Assembly (NCBI GenBank): GCA_031270755.1
Contig: JAISWV010000335.1
Location: 1 to 13,538 of the forward strand
DNA: 13,538 nt
Source of the DNA: Synergistaceae bacterium
Lineage (GTDB): Bacteria; Synergistota; Synergistia; Synergistales; Aminobacteriaceae
Direction: 5' to 3'
Positions 7,053-13,538 of the stretch are shown here, one piece after another. Below the pieces are notes generated by a model, which ran no database searches, was not told where the DNA came from, and saw only the letters and a program-made list of their open reading frames with translations. The position numbers and the translations under genes were made by a program. How positions within the stretch are numbered: position 1 is the stretch's first letter; each line of letters starts with the position of its first letter.

Positions 7053-8303
7053 ATGAATATGCGTAACCTCTATTTTTACCTCATTGTCGTTTTTTTCGTC
7101 TTGCACTTCGTCTGGGCACAGATATTGTCGTACTTGAACAGGACGCGGATGAGCCCCCTCATGCCAAAGGAACTGGAGGGGATATACGACCCCGAGGAGT
7201 ACGCCAAACAGCAAATGTACCAAAAGGAAAACGACCGTTTCAAGTTGGTCTCCGGGGGATTTTCCTTCGTGGTGAGCGCGGCGGTCCTGTGGTATGGAGG
7301 AATCGGGTGGCTCGACACGTTTCTTCGAGGGTATACTGGCAGTTCTGTCTTGCTGATGCTGGCGTTTTTTGGGGTGATATGCGTTTTATGCCAGATTATG
7401 GCCATCCCCTTCGACTGGTATGACACGTTTGTCATAGAGCAGAAGTACGGCTTCAACAAGACGACGCCGCGGACCTTTGTGCTGGACCAAATCAAAACGC
7501 TGGCACTTTTTTTGGTTTTGGCGGGCGTGGTGTTGACGATCGTTTTGGTCGTTTACGAATACGCCGCCGATAGGTTCTGGCTGTTGTCCTGGGCTGCCGT
7601 TTCCGTACTTTCGCTCATAATCGCTTTTTTCTACTCCGAATGGATTGTCCCGATTTTCAACAAACAAACGCCGCTGGAGGAAGGCGAGCTTCGCTCGGCA
7701 ATCGAGGCTTTCGCCCAAAAGGCGTCCTTCCCTGTCCGCAATATCTACGTCATAGACGGCTCGAAGCGCAGCACGAAATCCAACGCCTATTTCACGGGAT
7801 TCGGAAAGAAAAAGCGCGTTGTTCTCTACGACACGCTGCGCGACGATTTGAGCACGGAGGAAATCGTCGCCGTGCTGGCGCATGAAATCGGGCATTACAA
7901 AATGAAACATATCTTCTATATAATAGCGATGTCCATGGCAAACACGGGATTTGTCCTTTGGGCCTTTTCTTTTTTCCTGGACAGCCCTGCGATCGCGCAG
8001 GCGCTGGGAGGGATGACGCCGTCATTTCACCTGGGCATGGTGGGTTTTTCCTTGTTGTACTCGCCGTTGTCCGGCATACTGGACTTGGCGGTACATTATT
8101 CGTCCCGCAAGCACGAATACCAGGCCGATAAATTCGCCGCCGGGTACGGAATAGGCGATGCGCTCATCGCGGCGCTCAAAAAAATTTCCTCGAAGTCGTT
8201 GACCAACCTCACTCCCCATCCCGTGGTCGTTTTCTGCTGCTATTCCCACCCGACGCTGCTGCAAAGAATCCACCACGTTCAAACATCGAGACAATATCGC
8301 TAA
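7053..8303 (+). CDS. M48-family integral membrane metallopeptidase, Ste24/CAAX protease 1-like
   Basis: This 416-residue zinc protease of the inner membrane belongs to the Ste24-like branch of M48, which has long multi-pass proteins, rather than to the shorter HtpX type. The zinc site is intact: HEIGH at 277-281 supplies two His ligands and the catalytic Glu278, and E355 in KHEYQADKFAA is the third ligand, with D359 nearby. About seven transmembrane helices are visible (about 3-24, 68-88, 100-125, 153-172, 178-205, 284-310, 322-345). Other family marks are FVIEQKYGFNKTT, FTGFGKKKRVVLYDTL and, near the end, LTPHP plus YSHPTLLQRI. Bacteria lack prenylated CAAX proteins, so the role is probably membrane protein quality control or peptide maturation (inference). 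GGGAG lies 5 nt before the ATG at 7053; a second ATG at 7059 is also possible. Confidence 0.92.
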   Translation: MNMRNLYFYLIVVFFVLHFVWAQILSYLNRTRMSPLMPKELEGIYDPEEYAKQQMYQKENDRFKLVSGGFSFVVSAAVLWYGGIGWLDTFLRGYTGSSVLLMLAFFGVICVLCQIMAIPFDWYDTFVIEQKYGFNKTTPRTFVLDQIKTLALFLVLAGVVLTIVLVVYEYAADRFWLLSWAAVSVLSLIIAFFYSEWIVPIFNKQTPLEEGELRSAIEAFAQKASFPVRNIYVIDGSKRSTKSNAYFTGFGKKKRVVLYDTLRDDLSTEEIVAVLAHEIGHYKMKHIFYIIAMSMANTGFVLWAFSFFLDSPAIAQALGGMTPSFHLGMVGFSLLYSPLSGILDLAVHYSSRKHEYQADKFAAGYGIGDALIAALKKISSKSLTNLTPHPVVVFCCYSHPTLLQRIHHVQTSRQYR

Positions 8304-8317
8304 GGAGTTGATATAAT
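8288..8317 (+). promoter_or_regulatory. Candidate sigma-70 promoter for the Rpn nuclease gene
   Basis: TATAAT (8312-8317) is a perfect -10 box. GAGACA (8288-8293) matches TTGACA at 4 of 6 positions with an 18-bp spacer. The -35 box lies inside the end of the protease gene, so the nuclease can be transcribed separately. The leader would be about 60 nt. Confidence 0.45.
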
Positions 8318-8382
8318 ACGAAAAGTAAGGAAGGAGCGGTTGTCAATCTGAAAATCCGGCGTTCTCGCAAGGGGGATCGTAT

Positions 8383-9267
8383 ATGAGTGAAAGGCCGCAC
8401 AAGTGGCGGGATGTCGCGTGGAAGCGGGCTATAGCCGACGGCGCGAGGGATGCCATGGCGTATTTCATGCCCGACCTCGCCACCGTTATGGATATGTCGA
8501 GGGAAGTCACCGGCATTACCGGTATGGAACTGCCTGTGAAAGACTCCAATTCAGATGAGGGAATGCTCGTTTCGGATGTCTTTCTGAACGTTCCCGTGAT
8601 CGGCGGAGAAGATTGGGACGTCGCCTGTCTGGTTGAACAGCAGCATGAGCCGGATAAGGACTTTGCCGGACGGATTTTCGGCTCGTGGATTCGTCTCAGG
8701 GCCTCCCGGCCGACCGGAAGAACGACAGTTTTTGCCATATACACAGGGGGTTCGAAGGACGTAAATTTTTACACGGAAACGTGTTTCGGTTTTGAGGCTT
8801 CGATAAAATTCAGGACGTTTTATCTTCCAAGCTATAGCGTGGAACGATTGAGAGAGGACAAACGCCCTTTCGCGCGGGTGATGTACGCCGGGCGGTTATC
8901 GCTTGGGACAGAAAATGACATAGCGCTGCGTGAAAGATACGCATTGGAAATCTTGAACACGACAGACGAAGGAAAATATGACAACAGGCAGAGAAAATTT
9001 ATCCTTGAGTTTGCGGACAGGATTTTCAGACTGAGCGATCCTAAAATAAGTCAGAAAGTTAGGGAGGCTTACAAGATGAAAACCGTATCGCTCGAACAGT
9101 ATGTTGCTGAAATCGACAAAGCGGAAGCCCGGATGGAAGGCATGGAGAAAGGCATGGAGAAAGGCAAGTTCGAAGTAGCGCGGAATTTCTTGAAAATGGG
9201 ATTGCCGCTTGACCAGATAGCGCAGGGGACTGGCCTTTCTGTTGAAGAAATCAGTGTCCTTCGCTAA
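8383..9267 (+). CDS. Rpn-family PD-(D/E)XK nuclease (recombination-promoting nuclease / putative transposase)
   Basis: This 294-residue protein matches the Rpn family, whose E. coli members are DNA endonucleases that promote RecA-independent recombination. The N-terminal part has the family pattern WRDVAWKRAI..YFMPDLATVMD. The catalytic core is visible as D65 (VSDVFLNV) and E85-Q86-Q87 in ACLVEQQHEPDKDFAGRIF, the E-x-Q form of the PD-(D/E)XK site. The C-terminal tail carries repeated EGMEKGMEKG and ends in LDQIAQGTGLSVEEISVLR, a small helical motif found on many family members. GGGGGA (8371-8376) lies 6 nt before the ATG. Base composition is lower in GC than the neighbours: 24/60 at 9001-9060 against 39/60 in kdgK at 10321-10380. 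That would suit horizontal acquisition. No terminal repeats or target duplications are seen around it, so no transposon is called. Confidence 0.85.
   Translation: MSERPHKWRDVAWKRAIADGARDAMAYFMPDLATVMDMSREVTGITGMELPVKDSNSDEGMLVSDVFLNVPVIGGEDWDVACLVEQQHEPDKDFAGRIFGSWIRLRASRPTGRTTVFAIYTGGSKDVNFYTETCFGFEASIKFRTFYLPSYSVERLREDKRPFARVMYAGRLSLGTENDIALRERYALEILNTTDEGKYDNRQRKFILEFADRIFRLSDPKISQKVREAYKMKTVSLEQYVAEIDKAEARMEGMEKGMEKGKFEVARNFLKMGLPLDQIAQGTGLSVEEISVLR
9139..9162 (+). repeat. Tandem 12-bp repeat inside the Rpn gene
   Basis: GGCATGGAGAAA occurs twice in tandem (9139-9150, 9151-9162), followed by GGCAAG. It encodes the G-M-E-K repeat of the C-terminal tail. The unit is a multiple of three, so copy changes would keep the frame. 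Confidence 0.85.
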
Positions 9268-9321
9268 TACCAGTAATTCAATTGTGCCGGTCAAACCGAG
9301 CAAAGATAGTGTTTTATAGGA

Positions 9322-9354
9322 TCAACGACGGGTAAAAACGCCGCCCGCCGTTGA
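9322..9354. terminator. Long hairpin between the Rpn gene and kdgK, possible terminator
   Basis: TCAACG-A-CGGG (9322-9332) pairs with CCCG-C-CGTTGA (9344-9354): ten pairs with one A/C mismatch and an 11-nt loop. It starts 54 bp after the Rpn stop. No T-tract follows on either strand, so it is not a classical intrinsic terminator. The 253-bp intergenic region also has the 8-mer GCCGGTCA at 9286-9293 and 9420-9427. Confidence 0.3.
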
Positions 9355-9459
9355 CTGTGATCTTACCCAATTGCCCTCCCTCCGTAGTCACGAATGCCGC
9401 GAAACCGTTCTGCAAGCGGGCCGGTCACACTCGTAAGATTGGTGTGGAAACTGTCGCTT

Positions 9460-9489
9460 TGTGATGGTACATCTATACGTTGTATCACA
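9460..9489 (+). promoter_or_regulatory. Candidate operator upstream of kdgK
   Basis: TGTGAT (9460-9465) and ATCACA (9484-9489) are perfect inverted half-sites, 30 bp from end to end. The pairing extends inward as ACA (9469-9471) with TGT (9481-9483) if three bases bulge. It ends 31 bp before the kdgK ATG, where a catabolite or sugar-acid regulator could bind. The half-site spacing does not fit a Crp site (6 bp between TGTGA and TCACA). I do not assign a regulator. Confidence 0.3.
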
Positions 9490-9520
9490 TTGACGCATAT
9501 AGAAAGAGGGGGTCGAGTTT

Positions 9521-10549
9521 ATGGCGAAATACGTAACGTTCGGCGAGGTGATGTTGAGGTTGACGCCTCCTGGGTTCGAGGTCCTGCTGCAGACGCCCCG
9601 TTTTGTGGCGACCTTCGGCGGCGCGGAGGCCAACGTGGCGGTCTCTCTGGCGAACTACGGCGAGGACGTGGCCTACGTCACGGCAGCCCCGAAAAATCCC
9701 ATCGGCGACGCCTTGATCAAAGAGCTTCGAGGATTCAATGTCTGCACGAAACACATCCGCCGCTCAGGGGACCGCTTGGGCATTTACTTCACGGAGACCG
9801 GCGCGGCCATGCGCCCCTCCAAGGTGATTTACGACCGCGCCCACGCCGCCATCGCCGAGGTCGAACCCGGAGATTTCGACTGGGACGCCATCTTCGACGG
9901 GGCGAAGTGGTTCCACACCACGGGCATCACCCCCGCCATCGCCGAGGGCACGGCCAAAGCGGCGCTGGAGGCCATGAAGAAAGCCAAGGAAAAGGGGCTG
10001 ACCGTTTCCTGCGACCTGAACTACCGCAAAAAACTGTGGAAGTGGGGCAAGACTCCTCAGGAGGTCATGAGCGAGATGGCCCAGTATATCGACGTCATGA
10101 TCGCCAACGAAGAAGACTGCCAGAAATGTCTGGGCATCGAGCTGGACGTGGACGTGACGGCTGGAAAATTGGACGTCTCCAAATACGAGGGCCTGGCGAA
10201 GAAGGTCATGGCGGCCCACAAGAACGTCAAATACCTGGCGGTGAGCCTTCGGGAGTCGGTGAGCGCCGACTGGAACGGCTGGTCGGTGGTTTTGGCCTCC
10301 AAGGACGCCTTCCACGTGAGCAAGAAGTACGAGATCCGGGACATCGTGGACCGCATCGGGGGCGGGGACTCCTTCGGCTCCGGCCTGATCTGGGGCATGA
10401 ACAATTTGAAGGGGCTCCAGGAGGCGGCGGAGTTCGCGGCGGCGGCGTCCGCGCTGAAGCACACCATCTACGGCGACTTCAACCGCGTGTCGCTGGAGGA
10501 CGTGCTGAGCCTCATGGGAGGGGACGCCTCGGGACGAGTTCAGCGCTGA
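9521..10549 (+). CDS. kdgK: 2-keto-3-deoxygluconate kinase, PfkB family
   Basis: The enzyme phosphorylates 2-keto-3-deoxygluconate with ATP to give KDPG. At 342 residues it is a usual PfkB sugar kinase. The N-terminus VTFGEVMLRLTPPG and the GGAEANVAVSLANYG signature (from G33) are typical of KdgK. NYRKKLW and ANEED lie in the middle. RIGGGDSFGSGLIWGM (from R278) holds the ATP-binding anion hole and catalytic base D283; GGGD in place of the general PfkB GAGD is common in this subfamily. GAGGGGG (9506-9512) lies 8 nt before the ATG. The aldolase for its product starts 34 bp downstream, which strongly supports this substrate over other PfkB sugars. Upstream enzymes for hexuronate or gluconate dehydration and a transporter are not in the window. 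Confidence 0.9.
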   Translation: MAKYVTFGEVMLRLTPPGFEVLLQTPRFVATFGGAEANVAVSLANYGEDVAYVTAAPKNPIGDALIKELRGFNVCTKHIRRSGDRLGIYFTETGAAMRPSKVIYDRAHAAIAEVEPGDFDWDAIFDGAKWFHTTGITPAIAEGTAKAALEAMKKAKEKGLTVSCDLNYRKKLWKWGKTPQEVMSEMAQYIDVMIANEEDCQKCLGIELDVDVTAGKLDVSKYEGLAKKVMAAHKNVKYLAVSLRESVSADWNGWSVVLASKDAFHVSKKYEIRDIVDRIGGGDSFGSGLIWGMNNLKGLQEAAEFAAAASALKHTIYGDFNRVSLEDVLSLMGGDASGRVQR

Positions 10550-10583
10550 GTTGAAATGAAAATACCTCAAAGGAGAAAGTCAA

Positions 10584-11549
10584 ATGAACGACGTGCTGAA
10601 AAAAATTTATGAGGTTGGGATTGTCCCCGTCGTCAAGCTGGACTCTCCGGACCAGGCCGTTCCACTGGGGAGGGCCTTGACGGCGGGCGGCATTCCCATC
10701 GCCGAGGTGACCTTCAGGACCGACGCCGCGGAGGAGTCGATCAAAAAACTATCCGCGGAGCTGCCCGGCCTTTTCGTCGGAGCGGGGACGGTGACGACCG
10801 TCGATCAAGTCAAACGCGCCGTGGGGGCTGGGGCGAAGTTCATCGTCTCGCCGGGCTTCAATCCATCGGTGGTGAAATACTGCGTGGACAACGGCATTCC
10901 CGTGACGCCGGGCGTCAACAGCCCCTCCCAGATCGAACAAGGACTCGAACTGGGGCTGTCCGTGTTGAAGTTCTTTCCCGCCGAGCAATCCGGAGGGTTG
11001 GAGATTCTAAAGGCCTTCGCCGGACCTTACGGGAGCGTAAAGTATATTCCCACCGGCGGGGTCAACGCAAAGAACATGGCCGAGTACCTTTCTTTCGGCA
11101 AGGTTTGGGCCGTCGGAGGCAGTTGGATGGTGAAGCCCGAGCTGATAGCGGCGGAAAAATACGACGAGGTGACGCGCCTCTGCCGCGAGGCCGTGATGAC
11201 CTCCCTGGGCTTCGAGCTGCGCCATCTGGGTGTCAACGAGCCGGACGAGAGCACGGCGCTGCAGGATGCGCAAAAAATGGACACGCTGTTCGGCTTCACG
11301 CTGAAAAAAGGAAACAGCAGTCACTTTGCGGGAGTTGGGTTCGAGTTCATGAAGACCCGGTACCTGGGTCAAAACGGACACATCGCCATAGGGACCTTCA
11401 ACGTGGATCGGGCCGTCGCCTATTTTGCGGGCAAGGGCATCGCGACCCTTCCCGAGACCGAAAAACGCGACTCCGCCGGAGCCTTGACCGCGGTTTATCT
11501 GAACTTGGAGATCGGCGGTTTCGCGCTGCACCTGGCGAAGAAACAATAA
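10584..11549 (+). CDS. eda: KDPG / 4-hydroxy-2-oxoglutarate aldolase with C-terminal VOC-like domain
   Basis: The N-terminal part (about 1-205) is a class I KDPG aldolase that splits KDPG into pyruvate and glyceraldehyde-3-phosphate. E41 and R45 lie in IAEVTFRT, followed by FVGAGTV and FIVSPGFNP. The Schiff-base lysine is K129 in VLKFFPAE, and the phosphate site is YIPTGGV. The usual single-domain enzyme has about 205-215 residues; this one has 321. The extra about 110 residues begin near SLGFELRHLGVN and end with HIAIGTFNVDRAVAYFAGKG and YLNLEIGGFALHL, the strand-helix-strand pattern of a VOC/glyoxalase-like fold. Such long aldolases occur in some anaerobes, but I know of no proven function for the tail. 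AGGAGA (10571-10576) lies 7 nt before the ATG. The gene forms an operon with kdgK. Confidence 0.9.
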   Translation: MNDVLKKIYEVGIVPVVKLDSPDQAVPLGRALTAGGIPIAEVTFRTDAAEESIKKLSAELPGLFVGAGTVTTVDQVKRAVGAGAKFIVSPGFNPSVVKYCVDNGIPVTPGVNSPSQIEQGLELGLSVLKFFPAEQSGGLEILKAFAGPYGSVKYIPTGGVNAKNMAEYLSFGKVWAVGGSWMVKPELIAAEKYDEVTRLCREAVMTSLGFELRHLGVNEPDESTALQDAQKMDTLFGFTLKKGNSSHFAGVGFEFMKTRYLGQNGHIAIGTFNVDRAVAYFAGKGIATLPETEKRDSAGALTAVYLNLEIGGFALHLAKKQ

Positions 11550-11552
11550 AAA

Positions 11553-11574
11553 TTTCAGGGAAAGTACGCTGAAA
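11553..11574 (+). promoter_or_regulatory. Small hairpin just before the hybrid kinase start
   Basis: TTTCAG (11553-11558) pairs perfectly with CTGAAA (11569-11574) around a 10-nt loop. The only Shine-Dalgarno-like word (AGGGA, 11557-11561) is partly in this stem and lies 17 nt from the ATG when unfolded. The stem may modulate translation of the kinase. It has no T-run and is a poor terminator. Confidence 0.25.
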
Positions 11575-11578
11575 AAGC

Positions 11579-13538
11579 ATGCCGCAAAACGTCGACGACA
11601 AAGGGAAAACTTGGAAAAACTGGGGGAATACGTGGGCGTGGGCCAAAATCCCCGAAAAACATCGCGCTCAGTTCGAAGAACGGCGCCTTGCGACCAACAT
11701 CGGAAGGATGTACGTCTTTTCCATATACGTGATCGTCCTGCAGATCGTGCTGAACATTGTCAACATCTTGAAACCCAGCGACACTCAGTCCAGCGACATC
11801 ATGATCTACGTTTTGCTTTCCATGGGGACCCTGTCGTTGGGCCTTCTTTATTGGGCTCTTTTCCTGTCGGTAAGAAAAGGCAAGATCAGGAGCGCCAAAA
11901 TCAAGCGTTTTCTCGTCGAAAGTTTTTTGTACATCTATATCGCCATCCAGCTCGTCTTCTGCACGCTGAACATCATCTCTACAGGTGGCGTCAACAGCTA
12001 CATCATCGCTATCCTGATCATCGGCATGGTTCCCGTGGTGAGGCCCCTGCAGAGCGGCCTCAGCATTTTGGCCGCGTTTTTGTACGTGGGGGCCGCCATG
12101 TACTTTACGCGATCCATATCGGACACGTGGAATTCGATTCTTCTCACGGACGTATGGACGAATTTGATTATCATCACCGCGTTGACGTCCTGCATTTCCA
12201 TCTTCATCCACGACATGTACGCCTCCAATTTCCTGCAAAGCGTCGGTTTGGAGGACACCGTGCGGCAACGGACCCGGGAGTTGGAAGAGCAAACCGAGGC
12301 CGCCCAGGTGGCATCCAAGGCAAAGAGCGAATTTTTGGCCCGTATGAGCCACGAAATACGCACGCCGCTCAACGCCATCATCGGGATGACGCAAATCGCG
12401 CGGAAATCGACAGAAGGAGTCCGTCTGGAGTCAAATGCAAACCCCTCCGACTTCAGAAATTTTCTGGAGAAGACGTCCTCGTCGCTGGACGAGATCGCAA
12501 CGGCCTCTTCGCATCTGCTCGACATCTTGAACGACGTCCTGGACATGTCGAAAATCGAGTCCGGCAAGTTCGAGATGGTCTACGAACCCTTCTCCCTGGG
12601 GGCGGCCATGGACGAGGTGGTGCATATCATCACTCTGCGCTGTCATCAGCGGGGCATTCAACTGGTCACCAATATCGACGACGTCCCAGGCGCGGATGTG
12701 ATGGGGGACAAACTGCGCCTCAAACAGGTTTTGATCAACCTTCTGGGCAACGCCGTCAAGTTTACCCCGGAAGGCGGTAAAATCGAGTTTTCCATCGCAA
12801 TCGCGGAGGAGACCGAGACGGATCTATCCGCCGCCTTTACCGTGACGGACAGCGGTATCGGTATGACGGACGCGCAGATTGCCAAACTGTTCGTCGCCTT
12901 CGAACAAGCCGACTCCAACATCGCCGTGCGCTTCGGCGGAACGGGGCTGGGGCTCGCCATCAGCCAAAACCTTGTGTCCAAAATGGGCGGAGTGATCACC
13001 GTACAAAGCGAGTTGGGCAAGGGCTCGACCTTCGCCTTTACCCTCAGCCTGGAAAAATCGAGAGAAGCCCTGAAATCTCAGTTGCTCCAGCCTGAGTTCT
13101 CGGCACCGGACCTGACCGGAAAGCGGCTTTTGGTGGTCGAGGACGTGGAGATCAATCGCGTCATTTTGAAAGACCTGCTGGACGATACCCACGCCCACAT
13201 CGATGAGGCGGAGGACGGGCAGCAGGCGGTGGACCTTTTTATATCTTCCCCGGAGGGCTACTACGACCTGATTTTTATGGACGTGCAAATGCCGAACATG
13301 GATGGCTACGAAGCGACACGCCGCATTCGTTCGCTTCCCCGGCTCGACGCGGGAACGGTGCCAATCTTGGCGATGACGGCCAACGCCTACCGGGAGGACA
13401 TCGAACGGGCGACAGAGGCCGGGATGAACGGGCACCTGGCGAAGCCCATCGACATCGACGCCGTCATGCGGATGCTGGCGAAAAACATAAAAGAAAATAT
13501 AAGAGAAAATATAAGAGAAAATATAAAAGAAGGCGAGC
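11579..13538 (+). CDS. Six-TM hybrid sensor histidine kinase with receiver domain, 3' end cut by window
   Basis: The frame is open for 653 codons from the ATG at 11579 to the right edge. A TGA at 11570-11572 closes the frame just upstream, so this is the only early start, though its ribosome binding site is poor. Residues 1-43 are polar. About six transmembrane helices follow (about 44-64, 73-97, 109-132, 138-155, 158-175, 190-209) with short loops, so the ligand is probably sensed in or near the membrane. A short coiled coil leads to the kinase: H258 in MSHEIRTPLNAIIGM, N391 in LLGNAVKFT, DSGIGM, and GGTGLGLAIS. The receiver holds the acidic ED pair in LLVVEDVEIN, phospho-acceptor D568 in IFMDVQMPNMDGYEA, a Thr in AMTANAY and K622 in LAKPID. 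All phosphorelay residues are intact. The tail is the repeat NIKENIRENIRENIKE. An HPt or further domain may lie beyond the edge. It starts 29 bp after eda. Confidence 0.92.
   Translation, partial: MPQNVDDKGKTWKNWGNTWAWAKIPEKHRAQFEERRLATNIGRMYVFSIYVIVLQIVLNIVNILKPSDTQSSDIMIYVLLSMGTLSLGLLYWALFLSVRKGKIRSAKIKRFLVESFLYIYIAIQLVFCTLNIISTGGVNSYIIAILIIGMVPVVRPLQSGLSILAAFLYVGAAMYFTRSISDTWNSILLTDVWTNLIIITALTSCISIFIHDMYASNFLQSVGLEDTVRQRTRELEEQTEAAQVASKAKSEFLARMSHEIRTPLNAIIGMTQIARKSTEGVRLESNANPSDFRNFLEKTSSSLDEIATASSHLLDILNDVLDMSKIESGKFEMVYEPFSLGAAMDEVVHIITLRCHQRGIQLVTNIDDVPGADVMGDKLRLKQVLINLLGNAVKFTPEGGKIEFSIAIAEETETDLSAAFTVTDSGIGMTDAQIAKLFVAFEQADSNIAVRFGGTGLGLAISQNLVSKMGGVITVQSELGKGSTFAFTLSLEKSREALKSQLLQPEFSAPDLTGKRLLVVEDVEINRVILKDLLDDTHAHIDEAEDGQQAVDLFISSPEGYYDLIFMDVQMPNMDGYEATRRIRSLPRLDAGTVPILAMTANAYREDIERATEAGMNGHLAKPIDIDAVMRMLAKNIKENIRENIRENIKEGE
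13485..13532 (+). repeat. Four tandem 12-bp units at the 3' end of the hybrid kinase gene
   Basis: Units start at 13485, 13497, 13509 and 13521. The two middle ones are identical (ATATAAGAGAAA); the outer two differ at two positions each. They encode four copies of N-I-[KR]-E apart from frame offset. The stretch is almost free of G and C in an otherwise GC-rich gene. Being in multiples of three, gain or loss of units keeps the frame. Confidence 0.9.

Noticed and set aside
9139..9162. Tandem repeats in the Rpn tail as a CRISPR-like or mobile-element signature
   Set aside because: Only two short in-frame copies without spacers; this is the usual repetitive C-terminal tail of the Rpn family.
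8304..9520. Insertion sequence around the Rpn gene
   Set aside because: No terminal inverted repeats or target-site duplications could be found by eye at the flanks, and Rpn proteins are not proven transposases.
9394..10554. Plus-strand 386-codon frame overlapping kdgK
   Set aside because: Translation is dominated by R, G and H without domain signatures. kdgK in the other frame carries all catalytic motifs.
11611..12780. Plus-strand 389-codon frame overlapping the hybrid kinase
   Set aside because: It lacks motifs and is a frame shadow. The true frame from 11579 holds the transmembrane helices, the H-box, N-box and receiver.

Overview
The window looks like a chromosomal segment of a GC-rich bacterium (most lines about 55-65% GC), probably diderm, motile and anaerobic. 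It carries AGGAGG-type ribosome binding sites, a chemoreceptor, a cyclic-di-GMP phosphodiesterase, molybdopterin synthesis and Entner-Doudoroff-type sugar acid catabolism. The gene styles (CHASE2/HD-GYP, Ste24-like M48 protease, Rpn nuclease, KDPG aldolase with an extra C-terminal domain) remind me of Synergistota. That placement is an impression from the proteins only; some Bacillota would also fit.

Layout. (1) At the left edge a minus-strand gene with a GTG start encodes an exported protein that runs off the window (1-489). (2) A 222-bp divergent intergenic region holds two perfect inverted repeats and a foldable leader. (3) On the plus strand follow a CHASE2/HD-GYP c-di-GMP phosphodiesterase (712-2910) and a methyl-accepting chemotaxis protein (2970-5099): a motility and second-messenger block. 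(4) A hotdog-fold thioesterase with a TTG start (5240-5737) overlaps moeA (5734-6957) by four bases. (5) A membrane M48/Ste24-like metallopeptidase (7053-8303) is followed by an Rpn-family PD-(D/E)XK nuclease (8383-9267) with its own promoter candidate and a lower GC content. (6) After a 253-bp intergenic region with hairpins come kdgK (9521-10549) and eda (10584-11549), which together convert 2-keto-3-deoxygluconate to pyruvate plus glyceraldehyde-3-phosphate. (7) A six-TM hybrid histidine kinase with a receiver domain starts 29 bp after eda, runs off the right edge, and ends in four copies of a 12-bp repeat.

Functional reading. Three membrane sensors (CHASE2/HD-GYP, chemoreceptor, hybrid kinase) flank housekeeping and catabolic genes. 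The most interesting points are the KDPG aldolase with a VOC/glyoxalase-like C-terminal domain, its tight coupling to a hybrid sensor kinase of unknown ligand, and the pseudopilin-like exported protein at the left edge. I see no CRISPR array, tRNA, rRNA, insertion sequence or phage module. Nothing here proves a wholly new multi-gene system.
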